From CAZTTH01 sp964615975 (GTDB taxonomy: Bacteria; Verrucomicrobiota; Lentisphaeria; JABSQK01; JAJFLO01): a DNA stretch of 14,490 bases. Within the stretch, counting starts at the first letter, position 1; each line of letters opens with the position of its first letter. Location: positions 1-14,490 of the forward strand of contig CAZTTH010000072.1 in assembly GCA_964615975.1 (NCBI GenBank). Direction: 5' to 3'. The position numbers were made by a program, and so were the translations under genes. Shown one piece after another: positions 9,427-14,490 of the stretch. The notes beneath the pieces are model-generated. The model saw only the letters and a program-made list of their open reading frames with translations. It did no database searches and had not been told where the DNA came from.

Positions 9427-9442
9427 GATTAACCCTTTAATC
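9427..9442. repeat. Short perfect inverted repeat (possible operator)
   Basis: The minus strand reads GATTAA, AGGG, TTAATC: two perfect 6-base arms around a 4-base centre. It lies 15 bases ahead of the ATG of the possible small ORF and about 190 bases ahead of mod. The AT-rich arms make it a weak hairpin, so a protein-binding site is more likely than a terminator. A chance match in AT-rich DNA is quite possible. Confidence 0.3.
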
Positions 9443-9572
9443 AATAACCACATCAGATGAATTAAATTCCATTACAGGTTTTATATTACTCAACGACGAA
9501 AATTAATCTATTATTTTGTGAAATTGGGCTCAAATTGATTCAACACATATCGAATGGCTCTTATCATCTTAT

Positions 9573-10313
9573 TCAAAGCCCTTGGCGCATGAGATCCAAT
9601 TGGTTATTGATGCCAAGATTTTGAAATTGATCGGGGAAAACATGGGAATAGATATCAAGACAACAAATCCCGATTTGAGCAGTCGACTTTAAAGATGCCA
9701 AATGGGAGATATTACCGCAGAGGAAATAATTAAAATTAATATGATGACAGGTATCGGCGGTATCAACTTTAATTTGTGAGGTAACGACTCGTTCATTTGG
9801 ATGAGCACCATAGTCAATTGTCCAATTATAGAGTGATTTGGCGATATCATGTATTTTGTCATCAATCGAATGTAACTTTCTTAGAATGTTGTTAATCTTG
9901 AATTCTTTCCTGACGCGAATACGACATTCATTATCATCATGACGACGCAGCCACGTTTCCTGAAGGCTTATGTTTCTATTCATATAAAACCCATATAATG
10001 CACTTTCAAGACTTCCACGAAGCACCATGTACGCTTCGGGAATCTGTCCAGCCAAGCAGAGATGAACAGCTCCTCGGAACGAGGAGTGAGTACGAAATAA
10101 TAGAAGACATGAAACCAACTCTGGAGTTTTATTGTTATTTTCAAGCAGGCAGTAATACAAATTATCAATTCCTGCCAGTAATTTATAATGTGGACGAAGA
10201 TTTGAATAAGTCGCAATAGTGTTATAATGCGCGGATTCGAGAAACTTACTTAGCTGATCTTCTCCCAAATCATTTGGGGTAGCGTACTTTTCTTTTTGCG
10301 ATATATCATTCAC
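9573..10313 (-). CDS. Conserved-looking hypothetical protein, mostly helical
   Basis: I do not recognise a named family with certainty. The product is 246 residues, soluble in appearance, with no signal peptide and no clear membrane segment. The central part, about 70-110, contains HSSFRGAVHLCLAG and EAYMVLRGSLESALYGFYM, followed by ETWLRRHDD and, near 165-175, IDYGAHPNER. The repeated amphipathic helices with an RGSLE-type turn recall all-alpha families such as DUF5677 or HEPN-like proteins, but the RX4-6H nuclease motif of HEPN toxins is not present, so that link is weak. The start is GTG at 10313 (a TGA lies 13 codons upstream in frame). The ribosome-binding site is poor. Codon and base use is much more AT-rich than in the efflux genes. 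The gene sits between a nucleotidyltransferase pair (77 bases upstream) and a type III restriction-modification unit, which suggests, without proving, a defence-related role. Confidence 0.75.
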   Translation of the reverse strand: MNDISQKEKYATPNDLGEDQLSKFLESAHYNTIATYSNLRPHYKLLAGIDNLYYCLLENNNKTPELVSCLLLFRTHSSFRGAVHLCLAGQIPEAYMVLRGSLESALYGFYMNRNISLQETWLRRHDDNECRIRVRKEFKINNILRKLHSIDDKIHDIAKSLYNWTIDYGAHPNERVVTSQIKVDTADTCHHINFNYFLCGNISHLASLKSTAQIGICCLDIYSHVFPDQFQNLGINNQLDLMRQGL

Positions 10314-10390
10314 TGTTTTATTGGGGTAAGTTCGATTGCTGGATCAATATCTGAAATACTAAATGCTATACTTTCACACTTAATTCATTC

Positions 10391-10864
10391 TCACTTTCTT
10401 TGTTCCAATACCTGTTCAAGAATAATCAAGCCATACTTATCTTTGTCACGTATGGATTCGCGCTTAATCGCTATCAAATCGGCAAGCTTGAGAATATGCA
10501 GGGTATATGATTCAATCGTCACCAACATCGTCCGCGGTAATAAATCCTGATATGAATGCCCTTGACCAATGGTTGATAAAACATCCAATGGACCTGCGTG
10601 CGTATTCAATAAAAAATGACCATCTCCAGCCAAATGAGATGCTTGTGGTTTAAGACGTTGATCGCCTCGTCCTCGATATACTGCATCGAGTTCATTTAAT
10701 GCCATAATCAAACGGTCAATGTTATCAGGAGCGCGTAGGTGAACAATGTCCAGATCGTAGGTTGTCACCGGGGCGCCATGCAATACCGCACAAACTCCAC
10801 CGACAATGATGAACTCAACCCGATGATGCGTAAGAGTTTTAATAAATTGGATATAGTTAATCAT
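10391..10864 (-). CDS. Minimal nucleotidyltransferase (DUF6036/AbiEii-like)
   Basis: This is a small protein of the polymerase-beta-like nucleotidyltransferase superfamily, 157 residues from the chosen start. The active-site pattern is visible: VGGVCAVLHG (Gly22-Gly23 onward) then TTYDLDIV with Asp37 and Asp39, the two metal-binding acids. The C-terminal LADLIAIKRESIRDKDKYGL is the Lys/Asp-rich helix common to these families. Such enzymes transfer nucleotides to proteins or RNA, and several are parts of toxin-antitoxin or abortive-infection systems; the target here is unknown. The start at ATG 10864 is preferred over a TTG at 10900 because it begins just before the family core and overlaps the upstream gene's stop as ATGATTAA (8 bases), implying translational coupling. 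The longer version would add 12 residues without similarity. The pairing with the gene at 10857-11057 looks like a conserved two-gene unit. Confidence 0.85.
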   Translation of the reverse strand: MINYIQFIKTLTHHRVEFIIVGGVCAVLHGAPVTTYDLDIVHLRAPDNIDRLIMALNELDAVYRGRGDQRLKPQASHLAGDGHFLLNTHAGPLDVLSTIGQGHSYQDLLPRTMLVTIESYTLHILKLADLIAIKRESIRDKDKYGLIILEQVLEQRK

Positions 10865-11057
10865 GGAATCGGGCCTGGTGTAACCGTTCGATGCTGTCAA
10901 TACTTTGCTGCAGGACTTGCAGTCGTTCGGTATAGGTCAGGGAAAGCATCCACTGGATCAGGGTCAGATCAACGCCGTCCTCAGAGTACAGCGGTTCTTC
11001 ATTGTATCCCGAGGGATACTCATTGGGATCATCAATTGATGGGGTGGTGTTTGACAT
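10857..11057 (-). CDS. Small acidic partner protein of the nucleotidyltransferase
   Basis: The product is 66 residues, with an acidic, proline-containing first half (DDPNEYPSGYNEEP) and a helical second half containing GVDLTLIQWMLSLTYTER followed by LQVLQQSIDSIERL. The block resembling LIxWMLSLTPxERLxxLQ is one I associate with short proteins encoded directly ahead of DUF6036-type nucleotidyltransferases, so the call rests on that association together with the 8-base overlap with the next gene. It could be an antitoxin or a regulatory or targeting subunit; nothing in the sequence shows which. There is no DNA-binding motif. The ATG at 11057 has no strong Shine-Dalgarno, and the upstream 59 bases to the adaptor gene are very AT-rich, with TATAAT at 11061-11066 on the minus strand but no matching -35 at normal spacing. 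Confidence 0.72.
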   Translation of the reverse strand: MSNTTPSIDDPNEYPSGYNEEPLYSEDGVDLTLIQWMLSLTYTERLQVLQQSIDSIERLHQARFHD

Positions 11058-11116
11058 GTAATTATAATTAATGAGAGTAATAGTTTGTTACAAATAATAG
11101 ATTTTGAATAACCTAA

Positions 11117-12373
11117 TTAGTGCTTCAAACGGACGTGCATTCCATCTTCCAACTGATCCATTCCTTCAATGACGAGCACGTCACCGGGGTCTAAACCGGA
11201 AAGGATCTCAATCGAATCATTATGCCTGGGGCCAAGCGTCACCAGGCGGCGGTGAGCAATGTTATTGGCATCCACAACCAGAGCCAGTGATAGTTGACCA
11301 TGATGCAATAGGGCGCTTCCGGGGACGAGCAGAACTTCCCGGGCGCCGACACGAAATCGTGCCCGTCCGAACAAACCACTGCGCAGCGCGGCGCCAGGAT
11401 CAGTCGCCACTGAAACGGCGGGAAGATCAAGCTTGACCCGGGTGGTATGGGATTCCGGTTCCAATGACGGTTCGATCCGTGCGATAACCGCAGTCAATTC
11501 AAGATCACCTATCGATGCAATTTGAACCGGCACCTTCTGCCCAACCTTCAATAAACCAACATGATACTCCGCCACCATCACTTCCAGTCGATAGCGGGTA
11601 TTGTCTTCGATCTCGATCAGCGGCTTGCCCTGAACTGCCAGTTCCCCAATTTCAACCAGTTTTCGCACGACAATACCGGCAAATGGCGCGGTCAAACGAG
11701 TATAATTGATCTGCGTCTGCGCCAGTGTGACATCCGCTTCAGCCTGTTGGCGTTGGGATACCATTTGTTTTTGTCTGGCTAATAAACCGGCAATGTTATC
11801 GTTGCTTTGTTCCCATTGCGCCGTTGCGACTTTTTGTTTGGCCTGAATTTCCTCGAATTCCTGAGCGCTGACCGAGCCACGGGTAAACAACTGTTCGTAG
11901 CGTGCCAGGGTCGCGGTTTGTAATTCCTTTTGCGCCAAAAGCGCCTTCTGTCCGGCTTTGACCGCATTGATGTCCTGCTCGATAGCTTTCAATCCGTCAT
12001 CGACCTGAGCCTGACCGGCGCGGGCTTTATCCAAAGCAGCCTGACTATCGCGGTCATCGATTTCAAGCACCACCTGATTTTTCATGATCTGATCCCCTTC
12101 CCGGACATGGATGGCGCTGATATAGCCAGTCACTTTGGAAGCAATGACCGCCCGGGTTGGAGATGCCACATTGCCTGTGACCTCATACCAATCATCAATT
12201 GTCGTGGTTGTCAATGGTAATGTCGTGACTTCAGGTTCATGAATATCAGAAGTAATTTGTGTTGCTTTTTCACTGTCATGTTCACCACGGCATCCAATGA
12301 AAATGATTATTACAGACAGTAAAAACAGGGAGATAATCGGAATTTTCATAAGACTGATAGATAACGATCTCAT
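11117..12373 (-). CDS. RND efflux periplasmic adaptor lipoprotein (HlyD/AcrA family)
   Basis: This is the membrane-fusion protein that bridges an RND pump and an outer-membrane channel, 418 residues. The N-terminus has a hydrophobic segment ending in FIGC, so Cys28 is a probable lipidation site (lipobox with Phe at -3). After a short Thr-rich linker come the first lipoyl half (KVTGYISAIHVREGDQI, about 84-100), a long coiled-coil hairpin rich in Gln, Ala and Lys (about 115-225), the second lipoyl half (TRLTAPFAGIVVRKLVEIGE), a beta-barrel domain, and a membrane-proximal end with LVPGSALL and the final EGMDQLEDGMHVRL. The start overlaps the channel gene stop as ATGA, and GAAGAGAG lies about 9 bases ahead. 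An ATG at 12349 would give a shorter signal peptide and is a less likely alternative. The matching permease is at 1334-4633, not next to it, because about 6.5 kb of unrelated DNA follows this gene. Confidence 0.93.
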   Translation of the reverse strand: MRSLSISLMKIPIISLFLLSVIIIFIGCRGEHDSEKATQITSDIHEPEVTTLPLTTTTIDDWYEVTGNVASPTRAVIASKVTGYISAIHVREGDQIMKNQVVLEIDDRDSQAALDKARAGQAQVDDGLKAIEQDINAVKAGQKALLAQKELQTATLARYEQLFTRGSVSAQEFEEIQAKQKVATAQWEQSNDNIAGLLARQKQMVSQRQQAEADVTLAQTQINYTRLTAPFAGIVVRKLVEIGELAVQGKPLIEIEDNTRYRLEVMVAEYHVGLLKVGQKVPVQIASIGDLELTAVIARIEPSLEPESHTTRVKLDLPAVSVATDPGAALRSGLFGRARFRVGAREVLLVPGSALLHHGQLSLALVVDANNIAHRRLVTLGPRHNDSIEILSGLDPGDVLVIEGMDQLEDGMHVRLKH

Positions 12374-13764
12374 AATGGTTTTCTCTCTTCCACCAATGCC
12401 GCCACGTCGGTCAAGGCGCCGGTGGCCAACAGGAGTTGGGCGCGAGCAATAATATACCGATATTCAGTTTCAACACGATTCGTTTTCACCTGCATGGCGG
12501 CAGCCTGAGCGCGTAACAGTTCCGTGATCGTGGTTAAACCCTGCTGGTAGCGATCCTGAATTCGTCGCAAGGTTTCGTCCGCTGAGGAAACCGCGGTTTC
12601 GACCAGTGTCAAACGATCCCGGGCAGCGATTACCTGTTGTTCCGCCACGATGACTTCCAGACGGATTTCATTGCGTTTATTATCTTTTTCAGCTTCTGCT
12701 GCCATGACTGCCGCTGTGGCTTTATCGAGACGGGGACGTCGACTCTGATTCCAAATATCCCAAGTCATGGAAATGCCGACCATATAGTCGGAATTGCCGG
12801 TGGACATATCGGGGCTGCTGATGCCGGCATCAGCGAAAGCGGCTACCTCCGGGAGATATGCGCCGCGAGATTTTCGCAGTTCAGCTTGCTGTTTCAGGCA
12901 TTCATTTTGCAAATGGCGATAGTCTGGCCGCTGATTCAATGCCATGTCAATAGGTGAGTCCGCTTCTTTCTCTGGTGGTCTTCGAAGACGATCACTCAGA
13001 TCATGGCGAGTTTCGACGGGCATATCCAATAAAATGTTTAATCTTGCCCAGGCTGAGATGACCTGGCTGTGAGCGACAACCTGCGATTGCTGGAATTCAG
13101 ATTGTTGAACTTCGGCCGCCAGCAGGTCCGATTGGACAACCAGGCCGGTGTCAAACCGTGAACGAATCTGGTCAAGATCCGATTTCACTGCCTCAAGTTG
13201 AAGCATGGAAACCTTTTCTTTGGCAAGAGCTAATTGGACAGCGAAATAAGCAGACAACACCTGCAGGCGGATGTGTTGTTTCATCCAATCCAGTTGCCAG
13301 TGGGCCTGTTCCCGGGATAATTCTGCCTTAATAATATTTTGCCGGATCTGATTCTGCTGAAACAAAGGTAGTGAGAGCTTCAATCCACTGCGGATATTAG
13401 TAAGGGGATCCGGGGCGTTCAGTGTATCAAGAGCGAAATTTCCGGCGGTAAATTCATTTTGTTCCAACAGCGAACCGAAAACGTAGACGGGATTATTGCC
13501 GCGAGAGATGGTTTCACGCCATTGCAGCGTCGGCCATCGTTCCGCCTGCGAATCCGCCAATTCCGCGTCAGCCATCGCATTGGAAAAAACACCTTGCCTT
13601 AGCAGCGGGTGCGAGTTCATCGCTATGGTCACCGCCTCAGTCAATGATAATGATTGCAATGGCGTTGGTTCCGTGGTGGGATTGGGATTGTGGGTTTCGC
13701 TTGCCATAAGTAAGGAAGAGAAAAAGAAAATTATAAATAAAACAGCGTGATGTTTTATGATCAT
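12370..13764 (-). CDS. TolC-family outer-membrane efflux channel
   Basis: This is the outer-membrane factor of the tripartite pump, 464 residues from the chosen start. A signal peptide is plain: MIIKHH, then a hydrophobic run of Leu, Ile and Phe ending LLMA before SETHN, with probable cleavage after Ala21. Two outer-membrane-efflux repeats follow. The first begins SLTEAVTIAMNSHPLLRQG and includes SRFDTGLVVQSDLLAAEVQQ; the second begins near DMALNQRPDYRHLQ and ends with DRYQQGLTTITELLRAQA, the paired Arg-Phe/Tyr-x-x-Gly-Leu signatures of the family. The frame is open further upstream to 13881, but residues added there are Arg-rich and not signal-like, so ATG 13764 is used. GAGGAG precedes it at unusually short spacing, and ATG 13800 (with GGA 8 bases ahead) remains possible. 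It is probably first in an operon with the adaptor, with which it overlaps by four bases. Confidence 0.93.
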   Translation of the reverse strand: MIIKHHAVLFIIFFFSSLLMASETHNPNPTTEPTPLQSLSLTEAVTIAMNSHPLLRQGVFSNAMADAELADSQAERWPTLQWRETISRGNNPVYVFGSLLEQNEFTAGNFALDTLNAPDPLTNIRSGLKLSLPLFQQNQIRQNIIKAELSREQAHWQLDWMKQHIRLQVLSAYFAVQLALAKEKVSMLQLEAVKSDLDQIRSRFDTGLVVQSDLLAAEVQQSEFQQSQVVAHSQVISAWARLNILLDMPVETRHDLSDRLRRPPEKEADSPIDMALNQRPDYRHLQNECLKQQAELRKSRGAYLPEVAAFADAGISSPDMSTGNSDYMVGISMTWDIWNQSRRPRLDKATAAVMAAEAEKDNKRNEIRLEVIVAEQQVIAARDRLTLVETAVSSADETLRRIQDRYQQGLTTITELLRAQAAAMQVKTNRVETEYRYIIARAQLLLATGALTDVAALVEERKPL

Positions 13765-13824
13765 TCTCCTCTTCTTTATCTGATCTGATCGTGATGGCAT
13801 GTTTTCATCCAATGTCAGTGGTTT

Positions 13825-13927
13825 ATACCTGGGGCGTCGCCTGCTGCGCTTGCCAGCGAGACAATACCTGACGGAAAACATTGGCTACTTTCTGGTGAGC
13901 GTGGTATGTCTCCGTGCCGTCAGTGTC
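13825..13927 (-). other. Open coding-like stretch ahead of the efflux channel gene
   Basis: Directly after the TAA at 13928-13930 the same frame stays open for about 34 codons to a TAA near 13825, reading DTDGTETYHAHQKVANVF and then RQVLSRWQAQQATPQV. There is no start codon of its own. It could be the end of a gene interrupted by the TAA at 13928, or chance. It lies in the leader of the channel gene, where a promoter would be expected; I see no strong one. Confidence 0.25.
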
Positions 13928-14270
13928 TTAACCAGCGAGGCATAAAACGTCTTTTCCTTCCTGGAGTATAATCCCGGCTTGATGCCCGAGATTTTCTTTC
14001 CGTTCTTCGTAGGTCGAATCTCTTGAAGAAAGAAAAACTTTGACTTCCTCTTTTGGCTTCATAAGATTTATTATCCCGCTCAGGTTCAAGGTATTCCCAC
14101 ATTCCATTTTGATGTAACCAAATGGGATCACCGTTTCTGCGAATAAATTCCTCCAAATCCATGCCATTCTGGGTTGGTGGGCGCTTGATATGTTTTTGCT
14201 TGCCATTCAAGAACACGGTAATGTACTCTTTCCGGTGCCGTTTCTTTGCGGCTTTTTCTACATTGGTCAT
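13920..14270 (-). CDS. Small basic hypothetical protein, C-terminal half doubtful
   Basis: The reading frame gives 116 residues. The first 65 look like a genuine small conserved protein: a Lys/Arg-rich start, then YITVFLNGKQKHIKRPP, then GMDLEEFIRRNGDPIWLHQN and GMWEYLEPE. I have seen similar short proteins with an FIRRNxDPIWLHQNxMWE block but know no function for them. From about residue 66 the frame becomes Ser/Arg-rich and unconvincing, while the adjacent frame (14062-13928, from an internal ATG) reads KPKEEVKVFLSSRDSTYEER and then HQAGIILQEGKDVLCLAG, which looks more protein-like. A frameshift near 14072, or two overlapping short genes, could explain this. The ATG at 14270 is the only in-frame start; ribosome-binding support is weak (AGGA 17 or more bases ahead). 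No signal peptide or membrane segment is present. Confidence 0.5.
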   Translation of the reverse strand: MTNVEKAAKKRHRKEYITVFLNGKQKHIKRPPTQNGMDLEEFIRRNGDPIWLHQNGMWEYLEPERDNKSYEAKRGSQSFSFFKRFDLRRTERKSRASSRDYTPGRKRRFMPRWLRH

Positions 14271-14394
14271 TTTCGCTTTGGTTTTTTCATCCTGGTTGGA
14301 TTTATTTTTCGGTATGAATTTTAATTATAATGTTTACAAATGTGGGGCTCCTCTCATAGATATACCTTGCAACACTTTCCTCCGTGTCCTAATC

Positions 14395-14490
14395 CTAATA
14401 GAGGAATTTGATAACCCGATTAAAGCGCGAACGATTCACCAATCCCGGGAACCTTGACGACGACTCCGCCCCGGCTGCCTTTGCTGGCGA
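14395..14490 (-). pseudogene. Possible transposase fragment at the window edge
   Basis: On the minus strand the window edge is open for 31 codons to a TAG at 14395-14397. The second half reads SRFPGLVNRSRFNRVIKFLY, which resembles the FPxLVxxxRFxxLx segment near the N-terminal part of IS982-like or related DDE transposases. If so it is a truncated remnant, because the stop comes far too early. The stretch is short, cut by the window edge, and the match is from memory, so the call is tentative. Confidence 0.2.

Larger units (their letters stand above)
9237..9572. other. Gap between mod and the unknown 246-residue gene
   Basis: This 336-base, AT-rich stretch separates mod from the gene at 9573-10313. 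It holds a possible 52-codon ORF (9253-9411) and a 16-base palindrome (9427-9442), listed separately. On the minus strand a weak promoter-like pair, TTGAGC then 17 bases then TAGATT, ends near 9510 and could drive the small ORF and mod. Support is modest. No terminator hairpin with a U-run is evident for the upstream gene. Confidence 0.4.

Noticed and set aside
9573..10313. Calling the 246-residue protein a HEPN toxin paired with the nucleotidyltransferase
   Set aside because: No RX4-6H motif, twice the usual HEPN length, and a 77-base gap from the nucleotidyltransferase, which already has an overlapping partner.
10865..10900. Longer nucleotidyltransferase starting at TTG 10900
   Set aside because: It would add 12 residues unlike the family and overlap the upstream gene by 44 bases; ATG 10864 fits the family start and the ATGATTAA overlap.
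13765..13881. N-terminal extension of the TolC-like protein to 13881
   Set aside because: The extension is Arg-rich and would bury the signal peptide that starts cleanly at 13764.

Overview
The window reads as a piece of an accessory region from a Gram-negative environmental bacterium, most likely a proteobacterium. The evidence is a three-part envelope-spanning RND efflux system (outer-membrane channel, lipoprotein adaptor, inner-membrane pump), moderate base composition and an IS1634-type transposase remnant. I cannot name the species. Every convincing gene lies on the minus strand, so the biological reading direction runs from the right end of the window to the left.

Layout in reading order. 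Right end (14490-13765): a coding-looking tail that may be a fragment of an insertion-sequence transposase, then a small basic protein of unknown function whose second half is probably frame-disturbed. Next (13764-11117): a TolC-type channel and an RND membrane-fusion lipoprotein, joined by an ATGA stop/start overlap. Next (11116-4634): about 6.5 kb that does not belong to the efflux system. It holds a 66-residue acidic protein overlapping a minimal nucleotidyltransferase (a toxin-antitoxin-like pair), a 246-residue protein of unknown function, a possible 52-codon ORF with a short palindrome upstream, and a complete type III restriction-modification pair (mod then res, 6 bases apart). Then (4633-1334): the RND permease that should follow the adaptor. 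Last (1324 to about 357): a decayed IS1634-family transposase starting about 10 bases beyond the permease stop codon, followed by roughly 350 bases without a recognisable gene.

The channel, adaptor and permease together look like one drug or hydrophobic-compound efflux machine whose operon has been opened by a defence cassette. The permease is intact and has a good promoter-like sequence (TTGATT, 17-base spacer, TCTAAT) in the 145 bases ahead of it, so it may now be transcribed separately or by read-through from res. The restriction-modification pair and the nucleotidyltransferase pair are each self-contained units of the kind found in defence or addiction islands. The base composition drops sharply (AT-rich) in the unknown gene and in the gaps around it, consistent with piecemeal acquisition. 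I saw no tRNA or rRNA gene, CRISPR array, integrase or convincing intrinsic terminator.
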